Assembly (NCBI RefSeq): GCF_040448675.1
Contig: NZ_CP159289.1
Location: 5,191,001 to 5,255,000 of the forward strand
Source: Dyadobacter sp. 676
GTDB taxonomy: Bacteria; Bacteroidota; Bacteroidia; Cytophagales; Spirosomataceae
Reading direction: 5' to 3'
Length of the DNA stretch: 64,000 nucleotides
Within the stretch, counting starts at the first letter, position 1, and each line of letters starts with the position of its first letter. Of this stretch, positions 54,197 to 62,812 are shown piece after piece. The translations under genes and the position numbers were made by a program. Under the pieces are notes generated by a model. The model searched no databases. It was not told where the DNA came from and was given only the letters and a program-made list of their open reading frames with translations.

Positions 54197-55675
54197 ATGA
54201 AAATGGTAAGAAGACATCGCATTACTTTTGGGAAAATTTTGCGGCGCATGTGGATAGTAGCCCTGCCCGCATTGCCGGCACTGCTGAACATTCCTTCGCA
54301 AGCATTCGCGGCGGGCGACGGCCCGAAGAGGGCCAAACCGAAGTATAACGTCCTGTTTATCGCAGTCGACGACCTGAACAACGACCTCGGTATTTACGGC
54401 AATACATTCGTCAAGTCGCCGAATATCGATCGTCTTGCCCGGCGCGGGGTGCGCTTCGACAAGGCTTATACGCAGTTTCCGCTATGCAGCCCCAGCCGAT
54501 CGTCGCTGCTGACCGGCCAGCGGCCGGATGTGACGAAGATTTACGAGCTGCAAACCCACTTCCGCAAAAACCTTCCCGACATTGTCACGCTGCCGCAGCT
54601 TTTTAAAAACAACGATTATTACAGCGCGCGGGTAGGCAAGATTTTCCATTATGGCGTACCTGGCCAGATTGGTACCGACGGGCTGGATGATCCCGATTCG
54701 TGGAACCACCGCGCCAATCCGAAAGGCCGGGATAAAACGGAAGAGCCGCTGATCAAAAATCTTACACCGGATCGCGGGCTGGGAAGCGCATTGGCATGGC
54801 GGGCAACGGAAGGCACCGACGACGAGCAGACCGACGGGATGATCGCCAACGAGGCCATTAAAATCATGACCGAAAAAAAGAACGAGCCGTTTTTCCTGGC
54901 AGTGGGCTTTTTCCGTCCGCATACGCCGTATGTAGCTCCTAAAAAATACTTCGATATGTACCCCGCGGACCAGGTTCCGCTTCCCGAAGAGGTACCGAAC
55001 GACCTCGACGACATTCCGGAGGCGGCATTATTTACCAAGCCGCCGCACTGGGGCCTCGACGAAGCGAAACGCCGCGAAGCGTTGCGGGCTTATTATGCAA
55101 CCATTACTTTCATGGACGCACAGGTAGGCAGGCTAATCGACGCGGTCGATAAATTGAAACTTGCCGAAAAGACGATTATCGTGCTCTGGAGCGATCATGG
55201 CTACAATGTGGGCCAGCACGGGCAATGGATGAAGCAGAGCCTTTTCGAAAATTCCGCACGGGTACCGCTGATCATCTCGGTTCCAGGAGCTGCAAAGGGC
55301 AAAGCGTCTGGCCGCACGGTGGAACTGCTGGATATTTACCCGACTCTGGCAGAGCTCTGTGGCCTGGATCCGAAGCAACGTTTGCAGGGGAAAAGCCTTG
55401 TGCCGCTGCTCAAAAATCCGTCGGCGGTTTGGGATAAACCCGCTTATACACAGGTGCGAAGGGGGCAAATCTTCGGCCGCAGCGTGCGCACCGAGCGCTT
55501 CCGTTATACAGAATGGGACGGAGGCAAGGCAGGTGTGGAGCTGTACGACCATCAGAAAGATCCGGGCGAGTTTACGAACCTGGCGAAGGATAGCAATTTC
55601 GTGATTACAGTGAATGAACTTGCCGCATTGCTGAGAAAAGGATATCCCGAAACGGAGCAACAGGCGGGGAAATGA
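54197..55675 (+). CDS. secreted iduronate-2-sulfatase-like sulfatase
   Basis: Start at ATG 54197 (MKMVRRHRITFGKILRRMWI) with a signal peptide ending near AFAAGD; 492 residues. Motifs: NVLFIAVDDLNNDLGIYGNT, catalytic Cys in FPLCSPSRSSLLTGQRPD, GKIFHYG, VGFFRPHTPYVAPKKYFDMY, and VLWSDHGYNVGQHGQWMKQS. The combination VDDLN, HTPYVAPKKY and DHGYNVGQHG is typical of the iduronate-2-sulfatase group. It lies 131 bases after the arylsulfatase and is probably co-transcribed. Its stop is followed by the region with sulfur-box 3. Confidence 0.92.
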   Translation: MKMVRRHRITFGKILRRMWIVALPALPALLNIPSQAFAAGDGPKRAKPKYNVLFIAVDDLNNDLGIYGNTFVKSPNIDRLARRGVRFDKAYTQFPLCSPSRSSLLTGQRPDVTKIYELQTHFRKNLPDIVTLPQLFKNNDYYSARVGKIFHYGVPGQIGTDGLDDPDSWNHRANPKGRDKTEEPLIKNLTPDRGLGSALAWRATEGTDDEQTDGMIANEAIKIMTEKKNEPFFLAVGFFRPHTPYVAPKKYFDMYPADQVPLPEEVPNDLDDIPEAALFTKPPHWGLDEAKRREALRAYYATITFMDAQVGRLIDAVDKLKLAEKTIIVLWSDHGYNVGQHGQWMKQSLFENSARVPLIISVPGAAKGKASGRTVELLDIYPTLAELCGLDPKQRLQGKSLVPLLKNPSAVWDKPAYTQVRRGQIFGRSVRTERFRYTEWDGGKAGVELYDHQKDPGEFTNLAKDSNFVITVNELAALLRKGYPETEQQAGK

Positions 55676-55859
55676 TTCGAAAGATGATCCGGCCTACGGT
55701 CATGGACGGTAATGCGCGGTGACCGTAGGAGCACGGGTATAGTGTATTTTCGGCGCCGTTCTAATTTCTCCAAATGTTCATTACCTGTGTTGTAAGACCG
55801 GAGGTGAAAATATCAAAAAAACGCCCTCGTATTTGCATTCCTGAATTCTTTTATTAATC

Positions 55860-55880
55860 TTTGTCTATCGAATTAATAGA
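55860..55880 (+). promoter_or_regulatory. sulfur-box dyad 3 (before riboswitch and cysteine desulfurase)
   Basis: TTTG followed by TCTATCGAATTAATAGA (55864-55880), the best-formed copy: the outer TCTAT/ATAGA arms are perfect. Its right edge overlaps the left strand of the stem that encloses the riboswitch. Confidence 0.7.
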
Positions 55881-55973
55881 TTTATTAAGAACGAAGGGAG
55901 AGGTTAGGCTCTGTGATCTTCTGGCAACCTGTGACTCGTCAAGGTGCCCCAACCTAATTCTATTGATAAATCT
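55879..55973 (+). promoter_or_regulatory. SAM-class (SAM-I/IV-like) riboswitch
   Basis: The conserved core is present: GGGAGAGGTTAGGCTCTG, CTGGCAACCT (55921-55930), AAGGTGCC (55941-55948) and closing AACCT. AGGTT (55901-55905) pairs with AACCT (55951-55955), and ACCT/AGGT form the P3-like stem. In addition AGATTTAT (55879-55886) pairs with ATAAATCT (55966-55973), enclosing the whole element. Placement before a sulfur-metabolism gene fits SAM sensing. Exact subclass is uncertain by eye. Confidence 0.75.
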
Positions 55974-56085
55974 AAGAATCCAACCACGGAAGTAAATCGG
56001 GTATTGCATAGCCGAAAGGGCCGTTTCGGGTCCGGAAAAGCTGTGCTTGCCACTAATTTTTGATTCAACAACAAACCAGAGGAAC

Positions 56086-57309
56086 ATGGAAATTTATCTG
56101 GACAATGCGGCTACGACCGCGCCGGACCCGGAGGTGATCGACGCGATCCTGCCTTTTTTGACCACACATTATGCCAATCCATCGTCGGTACACGGCGCAG
56201 GAAGAAAGGCAAAAGATGCCATTGACGCGGCGCGGCACACGGTTGCAGGCCTGCTGGGCGCTTTGCCCGAAGAAATATATTTCACAGCCGGGGCGACAGA
56301 AGGCATCAACCTGTTATTGTCGGGCGCCATTCAGGCCTATGACCTTAGCCACGTCGTCACGAGCCGCATCGAACACAAGGCGGTTTTACAAACATTGAAA
56401 CGCCATGAAAAGGAAGGGGATATCGAAATCAGTTTTGTGAAACTTGACGAACGCGGGAATATCGATCTCTACCATCTGGAAAACCTCCTGCGCGCCAATC
56501 CGCGTACGCTCATTGCGCTGATGCACGGAAACAACGAAATCGGGAACCTGACGGATATCCACGCGGTGGGCGTCCTGGCGCAGCGATATAGCGCCGTGTT
56601 TTTTACCGACACGACCCAAACGATGGGCAAAGTCCGTTTTGATTTACGGGAAGCCGCTATCGATTTCCTCGTCGGCTCGGCGCACAAGTTTCACGGACCG
56701 AAAGGCGCCGGATTCATGTATATCGATCAAAAACACCGGCTGAAACCGCTGATTTACGGCGGCGGCCAGGAACGGGGGCAACGCGGGGGAACCGAGAATG
56801 TACCCGGCGTAGTGGGCCTGGCGAAGGCGCTCGAAGTGTCGTACCGCAACCTGGACGAAAGCCAGGCGAAGATCTCTAAACTGAAACAATACCTGGTGTC
56901 GAAGCTGTCGATCGCAGGGATTGAGGGGATTTGTTATAATGGCGAAAGTAAGTCGATCGAAAACAGCGTTGCCAATGTACTGAGCGTATCATTCCCTTGC
57001 CTGAGTGCCGGAAGTATCGTTACGGAACTGGACCGGGCGGGAATCGCGGTGTCGGGAGGAAGCGCTTGCTCGGGAGGAGGGGCTTCGCATGTGATGCAGG
57101 CGCTGGCGTGCGAGGCCAATAAGGAGAATGTGCGTTTTTCTTTCAGCAAATTCAATACATTTGACGAGCTCGACCGGGTCGTGGATATCATTGTAAGTAT
57201 CTATGAATCAGATTCGGAAGTAGCTTCGAACAAAGCATGGAGCAGCATTGCGAGCTGGACCTGGGCGGATTCCATGGCGGCGGAACAGGCCAGTTTTAAC
57301 AAAATTTAA
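56086..57309 (+). CDS. cysteine desulfurase (IscS/NifS-type)
   Basis: 407 residues from ATG 56086, preceded by AGAGGAAC; a TTG at 56047 is less likely. Landmarks of class V aminotransferases of NifS/IscS type: IYLDNAATTAPDPEVIDAIL, NPSSVHGAGRKAKDAID, YFTAGATEGINLLL, ALMHGNNEIGNLTD, PLP-lysine in SAHKFHGPKGAGFMYI, GGGQERGQRGGTENVPGVV, and the catalytic Cys in SGGSACSGGGASHVM. It removes sulfur from cysteine to give alanine and a persulfide for Fe-S clusters or thio-cofactors. It lies behind sulfur-box 3 and the riboswitch, so it seems tied to methionine/SAM status rather than being the housekeeping copy. Confidence 0.92.
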   Translation: MEIYLDNAATTAPDPEVIDAILPFLTTHYANPSSVHGAGRKAKDAIDAARHTVAGLLGALPEEIYFTAGATEGINLLLSGAIQAYDLSHVVTSRIEHKAVLQTLKRHEKEGDIEISFVKLDERGNIDLYHLENLLRANPRTLIALMHGNNEIGNLTDIHAVGVLAQRYSAVFFTDTTQTMGKVRFDLREAAIDFLVGSAHKFHGPKGAGFMYIDQKHRLKPLIYGGGQERGQRGGTENVPGVVGLAKALEVSYRNLDESQAKISKLKQYLVSKLSIAGIEGICYNGESKSIENSVANVLSVSFPCLSAGSIVTELDRAGIAVSGGSACSGGGASHVMQALACEANKENVRFSFSKFNTFDELDRVVDIIVSIYESDSEVASNKAWSSIASWTWADSMAAEQASFNKI

Positions 57310-57422
57310 TATCAAATCCTGGCACCAAACGGGGCTGGCGAGCGTAAAGGTAACAAACGGCCGGCCATTGGTGCCGGTTACAAGTACATTCTCAACAAAC
57401 CACTTTAAACATCGACACGACA

Positions 57423-57674
57423 ATGGGCAAAACTTTTTTTCTCCGGATTATTTACCGGAATGCCGTAAGCCTGCACAAGATTACTTCCAGTGTAGAATCT
57501 GTTAACGGTGCGAAGATCAAGCATTTGAATTTCATAAGCAAAGGCAAAAGTTTCGTAGGCGTAATAGCGTTCGAAGCCTCGCAACTGATCGACTTTGAAA
57601 AAATCATGACGCTGATCCGCCGTAACCGCGACATTTCCGAAGTGGAGCGAATCATGGACGCCTCGATGTGTTGA
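57423..57674 (+). CDS. small ACT-like protein next to cysteine desulfurase
   Basis: 83 residues: MGKTFFLRIIYRNAVSLHKI, then TSSVESVNGAKIKHLNFISK and ALVIAFEASQLIDFEKIMTL-type helix ending ISEVERIMDASMC. The beta-alpha-beta-beta-alpha-beta pattern with G-A-K-I is like an ACT domain, which binds amino acids. A Cys is the last residue. It starts 113 bases after the desulfurase gene, so co-transcription is likely; a role as amino-acid sensor or sulfur acceptor is speculation. Confidence 0.6.
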   Translation: MGKTFFLRIIYRNAVSLHKITSSVESVNGAKIKHLNFISKGKSFVGVIAFEASQLIDFEKIMTLIRRNRDISEVERIMDASMC

Positions 57675-57683
57675 TGCCTGTGG

Positions 57684-58217
57684 TCAGAAAGTGATCCCGA
57701 ACTGAAATCCTGCCGTGACGGATGCCGGGTGCCCGTTCCCGAAGCGGAATGGCACCGGCACCGCTATAAAATAGCCGCTATTCTTGTTTTTCTTCACGAT
57801 TTTATTCAAAACCGGCGTGAAGCCGTACCTCCCGGCCGTCTCGAATGCGGCGCGGCCGGCGAAGGTAAGCCCGGGTGCTAATGTAACGAGTATGCCTGGA
57901 TGAAAAAGGAAATTGGCCATTTTACTGCTGCCGTGTTCGGCCCTTACGAGCGGCACGAATTCGGCGGAAAAGCCGATTTCGGGACTTTTCCAGATATTGA
58001 TACCGGTAGGTAGTCCCACTGCGTAATAGTTGTCAAAATTGGTGGTAGTACCCTCCTTGCTGAATGTCACAATAGGGTGGAGAATGCCTACGTAGCCCGC
58101 CACACGCGGGTATATGGGCTGAGCCGCGGGCTGCTGCTGTGCGCGGGTAGCGCTATTTGCAAGTGAAAGGAGGCTACAAAACGTAATCAGGAGTTTTCCG
58201 GTAAAAATACGGGGCAT
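57684..58217 (-). CDS. hypothetical outer-membrane protein
   Basis: 177 residues with a signal peptide ending near ATRAQQ. The mature part has amphipathic strands (VAGYVGILHPIVTFSKEGTT, NYYAVGLPTGINIWKSPEIG, FAGRAAFETAGRYGFTPVLN) and ends with an aromatic F (VTAGFQFGITF), as in Bacteroidota small barrels. Convergent with the ACT-like gene, 9 bases apart. No specific family recognised. Confidence 0.6.
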   Translation of the reverse strand: MPRIFTGKLLITFCSLLSLANSATRAQQQPAAQPIYPRVAGYVGILHPIVTFSKEGTTTNFDNYYAVGLPTGINIWKSPEIGFSAEFVPLVRAEHGSSKMANFLFHPGILVTLAPGLTFAGRAAFETAGRYGFTPVLNKIVKKNKNSGYFIAVPVPFRFGNGHPASVTAGFQFGITF

Positions 58218-58295
58218 AACACTGGATTTTAGAGTGAAAAGCGGTCAATCGCCCTGCAATTCTAAAAACCAATGCGCTGTAAGGATAGAATGGTT

Positions 58296-59159
58296 TTAAC
58301 GTTTTGTATTTCCTTTACCTTTTCGCATAAATTTCCTGTATTCCGACGGCGTCTGCCCGGTATGAGCCTTGAAAACACGGTTGAAATGGCTTTGGTCGGA
58401 AAAACCGGTAAGGTAGGCGATCTCCGCCAAGGTGTCCTCCGAAGATCCGAGCAGCTGAATGGCCTTCTCGATCCGCAGTTTCCGGATATATTCACCAAAC
58501 GAAAGGTTATCGAAATACCTTGAAAACTCGCGCGACAGGTAGGCGGGGTTCACATCCAGTTCTTCGGAAGCAATTTTGAGGTTGAGGTTCAGGTTGGTAT
58601 CGATGTGGTCCTGGATAAGGTTTTTAAGGTCTTTCGTCCAGGCGGGCACCCTGGTCTTCTTTTCTCCTTTTTTGCGGATATACGTTTTGTAAATCTGCAA
58701 AAGCAAATGCTCGGTGGGACTTTGGGTATGTTTTTCTTTCCGCAAATGTGTTGCCCAACTGTACAGGGCGTCGTAAATAAGCATGCCTTTTTCGAGCAGC
58801 TCCCTGTCGTCCCTGGTATTGTAAGCCAGCCCCGCGGAAATCGCCCACAGTCCCGACGACTGCAATGCCAATGTGTGGTCGTCGGTATCCGCGCCGCGCA
58901 CGATGGGCGCCATAATGCCCAGAGCCGGGTCTTTCAGCTCGTATTTCTTTATGAAATAATCGAATGTACATTGGTCGTCATAATGCGTGAACTCGACGCC
59001 GGGAATGTCGAATGGCGTTGCACCAAGCGTTTTTGCCTGGTTCAGTACTTCGTTTTCAGGCACATAAATGATTTCCGCGTCCGGATCGATGAAACGCCGT
59101 ATCAGCCACGGGCAGGCCAGGCGGTCGATTTTCGGGCGCTCACGCGTGATCCATTTCAT
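58296..59159 (-). CDS. ChrB-like domain fused to an AraC-type DNA-binding domain
   Basis: 287 residues. The first ~150 match the chromate-resistance ChrB C-terminal family: WITRERPKIDRLACPWLIRR, FIDPDAEIIYVPENEVLNQA, FDIPGVEFTHYDDQCTFDYF and IVRGADTDDHTLALQSSGLW. Residues ~185-285 are an AraC HTH pair: LNLNLKIASEELDVNPAYLS, REFSRYFDNLSFGEYIRKLR, and IAYLTGFSDQSHFNRVFKAH. Such a fusion suggests a regulator whose sensor is the ChrB fold. ChrB domains respond to chromate in some proteobacteria; here no chromate transporter (ChrA) is adjacent, so the signal is open. It has no obvious partner; the 339-base gap upstream (59160-59498) holds two REP-like hairpins. Confidence 0.82.
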   Translation of the reverse strand: MKWITRERPKIDRLACPWLIRRFIDPDAEIIYVPENEVLNQAKTLGATPFDIPGVEFTHYDDQCTFDYFIKKYELKDPALGIMAPIVRGADTDDHTLALQSSGLWAISAGLAYNTRDDRELLEKGMLIYDALYSWATHLRKEKHTQSPTEHLLLQIYKTYIRKKGEKKTRVPAWTKDLKNLIQDHIDTNLNLNLKIASEELDVNPAYLSREFSRYFDNLSFGEYIRKLRIEKAIQLLGSSEDTLAEIAYLTGFSDQSHFNRVFKAHTGQTPSEYRKFMRKGKGNTKR

Positions 59160-59498
59160 TTGTTTTCAGGTAAAAGTTCCGGATCAAATATAGCAAGGCA
59201 GCACGAAAATGTTGTAGATACGAGCACAGGAGGCTCCGATGGAGCCGATATGGAATGTTAGCGTCTTTTGGCTACAAACAAGTGACCGCCTGCGTTCGCA
59301 TTGCATGTTGTTGGGGAAGTAGTGCGCCTGGCAGGGTAACTAACGTCGCGATTACGATAAGAACAGGCCGCGGCGCGGAAACCTGTTTATAGGCAAACGG
59401 CGTAATTTAACGCGGTCCGGCTCCGTAGGAGCTTCTATACAATGCAAAAAGACCGCGAGCAACACGTGCCGCAGCCTTTTACACCTAAGAAGTATAGA
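59160..59498. other. intergenic region with degenerate REP-like hairpins
   Basis: GGCTCC/GGAGCC (59231-59236 with 59240-59245) and GCTCC/GGAGC (59420-59432) resemble the short intergenic hairpin repeats with GGCTCCGATGGAGCC seen in many Bacteroidota. No gene is visible. Confidence 0.6.
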
Positions 59499-60446
59499 TT
59501 AATAGCTAGCCGCCACCTGTTTGGGCTTTCTGTATTTGTGCAAATTAATCAAAAGAACGCTGCCTAAAATCACAATCAGGCCCGAAATCTGCAATGGCGT
59601 GATGGTTTCATGCGCGAAAAAAATGCCCAGCAAGACGGCTACAACCGGGTTCACGTAGGCGTAGGTGCTCACTTTGGTAGCCGGCTGCACTTTTAAAAGC
59701 CACACATACGCACTGAAACCGGCAATTGAACCGACGAGAATCAGGTAGGCTGTCGCTAGCCAGGCGTTCACCGGAACGGCCGCAAGGTCGACGGACGCCA
59801 GTTCCCCTGAAAACAGCGCCCCTGGAATGAACGCGACGCCGGCAGCCAGCATTTGCCAGGTCGAGTTAACGGTTGCGGAGTTGGACACCGAGTTGTATTT
59901 CGAATACAAGGAACCGCCCGCCCAGGCCATCGAGCCGACAACGACGAGCACCATCGCAAAAAGGTCGCGCCCGCTGTTCAGCGAGGAAACCGTCGCCATG
60001 ATTTTTTCATAAAACAACAGTATCACACCAGCGAAACCCACCACCAGGCCGAGAATAGTGGATTTATTCTTCAGATTTTCAGCCCATTTCGGTTTATCCA
60101 ATAATACAAACCACAGCGGTGCCGAAGATACCATAATGGCCACCATCGCGCTCGGCAGGAATTGCTCGACCCAGATGACGACGCCGTTACCGACGAACAG
60201 TAACAATAAACCCGTCACGAGGGCGGGTTTCATCACTTTCCAGGAAAATACTTTTTCACCTTGCATCAGGCTCCAGCCCAGCATCAGCAGGCCGGCGATG
60301 ATAAAACGGAATGCGCCCAGAAAGAAGGGAGGAAAGCCTTCGAGTGCTCTCTGTATGAAGAAATAAGTGGATCCCCAGACGATGTAAACTGTGGCGAATG
60401 CCAGTACTACCATTAAAGTTGACGGAGTTTTTGTTGACGTTTGCAT
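59499..60446 (-). CDS. EamA-family (DMT) transporter
   Basis: 315 residues with about ten transmembrane helices in two EamA repeats (VVLAFATVYIVWGSTYFFIQ, FRFIIAGLLMLGWSLMQGE, WLATAYLILVGSIAGFSAYV, YAYVNPVVAVLLGIFFAHET, ISGLIVILGSVLLINLHKYR). These are drug/metabolite exporters; substrate specificity cannot be read. It starts 7 bases after the Lrp-type regulator on the same strand, so the regulator probably controls its own operon, perhaps for export of an amino acid or related compound. Confidence 0.88.
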   Translation of the reverse strand: MQTSTKTPSTLMVVLAFATVYIVWGSTYFFIQRALEGFPPFFLGAFRFIIAGLLMLGWSLMQGEKVFSWKVMKPALVTGLLLLFVGNGVVIWVEQFLPSAMVAIMVSSAPLWFVLLDKPKWAENLKNKSTILGLVVGFAGVILLFYEKIMATVSSLNSGRDLFAMVLVVVGSMAWAGGSLYSKYNSVSNSATVNSTWQMLAAGVAFIPGALFSGELASVDLAAVPVNAWLATAYLILVGSIAGFSAYVWLLKVQPATKVSTYAYVNPVVAVLLGIFFAHETITPLQISGLIVILGSVLLINLHKYRKPKQVAASY

Positions 60447-60453
60447 GGCGATT

Positions 60454-60930
60454 TCATTTTTCAGGTATAACTAATTGTTGCTCTTCCTTGACCGTCTCGA
60501 GGACGATCGTGGTGCGTGTGGATATGATATTCTGTATTTTACTGAACTTATTGCGCATCAGTTCCATGAGCGACGCCGAATCCGCCGTACGGACTTTCAC
60601 CATGTAGCAATCCTCGCCCGCAATGTGGTGCACCTCCTGTACCTCGGGTATCTTGGCGAGTTCCTTGGCGGTATTGTTGCTGCCCATGCCCTCCGACGAT
60701 TTCATGGCAATAAACGCGAGCAACGTTTGGCCTAATGCCACCGGGTTGATCCGCGTCGTGTACTTGACGATTACCTGCTTCTGTTCCAGCTTCTTGACCC
60801 TTTCCAGTACCGCCGAGGGCGCCATTTCCAGCTCGCGCGCGAGATCGGCGTTTGTCATGCGCGCGTTCTCCTGCATGAGGCGGAGAATGCTGAGGTCGGT
60901 TTTGTCGAGAACGATGTCGTTTCCGTTCAT
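60454..60930 (-). CDS. Lrp/AsnC-family transcriptional regulator
   Basis: 158 residues. An N-terminal AsnC-type HTH (DKTDLSILRLMQENARMTNA, DLARELEMAPSAVLERVKKL) and a C-terminal RAM/ACT-like effector domain (LGQTLLAFIAMKSSEG, EVQEVHHIAGEDCYMVKVRT). Lrp-type proteins bind an amino acid and regulate nearby transport or metabolic genes; here the downstream EamA transporter is the natural target. ATG 60930 is preceded on the minus strand by a very AT-rich promoter region. Confidence 0.92.
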   Translation of the reverse strand: MNGNDIVLDKTDLSILRLMQENARMTNADLARELEMAPSAVLERVKKLEQKQVIVKYTTRINPVALGQTLLAFIAMKSSEGMGSNNTAKELAKIPEVQEVHHIAGEDCYMVKVRTADSASLMELMRNKFSKIQNIISTRTTIVLETVKEEQQLVIPEK

Positions 60931-61147
60931 TATTCTGTGAGATTAAGTCGATCTAGAATTATATTCAAAAATTCGACTTATATTTTGAATATAGTTCAGC
61001 TATTACAATGGCTGCTTTATAAAAGTTCGCCGTGGTGCCTTATTTTTCGAATTTTCTTCGAATTAATCCTGAAACTGGCGGCGATCCTGCGGAATGCGAT
61101 TATTCCCGATCTTTGCATTATCTCAAAATCCTGAACCTGTACACTCC

Positions 61148-62257
61148 ATGAAAAGACTTGTAATGAGCCTGTTAGCCGCTTTACTCTTTACTGCCGCGGC
61201 CATCGCGCAAATCGACCCCCGGGCGACGCCGGAAACTGCGGCGCTCTACCGGAACCTGAAAAAGCTTTCGGAGCAATATATTCTTTTCGGGCATCAGCAC
61301 GCGACGGAATATGGCCACGGATGGTCGGGCGACGAAGAACGCTCGGACGTAAAATCGGTGACCGGCTCGCACCCGGCCGTAATCGGCATCGACTTTATGG
61401 GTCTTTCCGGCCGACCGGCGGACGAGATCGCCCGGACGGCCGAGGCATTGCGGAAAAACGTCGTGGCTACGTACAACCGCGGCGGTATTACCACCGTAGC
61501 CTGGCATTTAGCGAATCCGGCCTCCGAAGGTGGTTTTTACTGGAAGGAGGGGGTTTCAAAACCCGCCATGGCGCTGATCAAACCCGGTGGTTCGCATCAC
61601 GAGCAATACAAGCAGATCCTGAAAACCATCGCCGATTTCGCGCATTCGGTGAAAGGCCGGGACGGCACGCTCGCACCGATGATTTTCAGGCCGTTTCACG
61701 AATTCGATGGCGACTGGTTCTGGTGGGGCAAGGGGCATACTTCGAAGGAAGATTTCATTGCCGTCTGGCGTTTCACGGTGTCCTACCTGCGGGATCAGCT
61801 GAACGTGCACAACTTCATTTACGCATTTTCGCCGGATAATAAATTCAGTTCCGAATATGAATTCCTCGAACGCTACCCCGGTAACGAGTGGGTGGATATG
61901 GTGGGAATGGATAACTACGGCGACTTCGGCCGCGACGGCAAATACAATCCCGAAGCCGGTTTGAAAAAGCTCAAAATCGTTTCAGATTATGCACAAAAAG
62001 CAGGCAAACTCGCCGCATTCACCGAAACCGGCCTGGAAAGCATTCCCAATCCGACCTGGTGGACCGAAACACTTCTCAAAACACTGAAAGCGGAAAAGCT
62101 GCAACTTGCCTACGTGCTCGTCTGGCGTAACGATCCGAAAAACCCCACGCATTTTTACGCTCCCTTTCCCGGCCAGGTCAGCGAGGCGGATTTCGTGAAG
62201 TTTTATCACGATCCTTATACGCTTTTCGAGAAGGATTTGAAGGAGATTTATAAATGA
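61148..62257 (+). CDS. secreted GH26 beta-mannanase-like glycoside hydrolase
   Basis: Start ATG 61148 (MKRLVMSLLAALLFTAAAIA), signal peptide cleaved near AIAQI; 369 residues. GH26 landmarks: YILFGHQHATEYGHGWSGDE, SHPAVIGIDFMGLSG, WHLANPASEGGFYW, the acid/base Glu in PMIFRPFHEFDGDWFWWG and the nucleophile Glu in AAFTETGLESIPNPTWW. It should cleave beta-1,4-mannan outside the cell or in the periplasm. It is not inside a SusC/D locus in this window. An overlap-free small lipoprotein gene follows 90 bases on. Confidence 0.9.
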   Translation: MKRLVMSLLAALLFTAAAIAQIDPRATPETAALYRNLKKLSEQYILFGHQHATEYGHGWSGDEERSDVKSVTGSHPAVIGIDFMGLSGRPADEIARTAEALRKNVVATYNRGGITTVAWHLANPASEGGFYWKEGVSKPAMALIKPGGSHHEQYKQILKTIADFAHSVKGRDGTLAPMIFRPFHEFDGDWFWWGKGHTSKEDFIAVWRFTVSYLRDQLNVHNFIYAFSPDNKFSSEYEFLERYPGNEWVDMVGMDNYGDFGRDGKYNPEAGLKKLKIVSDYAQKAGKLAAFTETGLESIPNPTWWTETLLKTLKAEKLQLAYVLVWRNDPKNPTHFYAPFPGQVSEADFVKFYHDPYTLFEKDLKEIYK

Positions 62258-62347
62258 AACGTTTGATCATTGAACGGTTGCCGTTGGCTGGTTCATTGCG
62301 GTTGGGTTTGGCTTCGATGATTATCATTGCCAAAAACAAAAGCAACC

Positions 62348-62812
62348 ATGGCAGGCAATCACAAACGTTTCAGCAAGGCACAGCAACTCTTATGGTTGAC
62401 TATTCCGTTATTTTCCGTCATCATGTTCTCATGCAGCAATCACACGCATAAGAACGATGTCAAGCCGGAGGAGAAAATTTTCCCGGAAATCCATACCGGC
62501 GTGGCGACCTTCCATCCGTTGGGCGGGGTCATCGAGACATTCAGCGTCAATTTTGACAAGACCGGCAACATTCCGATCGACGAATACGGCGTGGTGTATG
62601 CTTTTTTGCCCGAAGCCACATCGGTTGACCTCGTGGTAGACGGGCCTTATCCAGCGGCGAAGTTTAAAGTGGCGGCGAAGGTGGGAGTCAACATCGAGTC
62701 GTTTAAAATCGGCTTTCCTACGGGTATGCATGCGTTGTCCTACCGCGCTTATGTCAAACTGAAAGGCGGCGAGGTGCAGTATGCCGACAACCATTTTACC
62801 AAAACCTATTAG
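62348..62812 (+). CDS. small lipoprotein of unknown function
   Basis: ATG 62348 (MAGNHKRFSKAQQLLWLTIP) gives 154 residues with a lipobox (FSVIMFSCSN) near residue 30. The mature protein is beta-rich (GVATFHPLGGVIETFSVNFD, SVDLVVDGPYPAAKFKVAAK, HALSYRAYVKLKGGEVQYAD), like a compact Ig/FN3-type domain. Its stop overlaps the convergent zinc-ribbon gene by four bases. No function recognised; it may assist the GH26 enzyme as a surface lipoprotein. Confidence 0.65.
   Translation: MAGNHKRFSKAQQLLWLTIPLFSVIMFSCSNHTHKNDVKPEEKIFPEIHTGVATFHPLGGVIETFSVNFDKTGNIPIDEYGVVYAFLPEATSVDLVVDGPYPAAKFKVAAKVGVNIESFKIGFPTGMHALSYRAYVKLKGGEVQYADNHFTKTY

Larger units (their letters stand above)
55676..56085. other. 410-base leader region of the cysteine desulfurase gene
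   Basis: Contains sulfur-box 3 and the SAM-class riboswitch; the first 180 bases show no gene. The last 110 bases between riboswitch and start are unassigned and could carry the expression platform. Confidence 0.7.
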
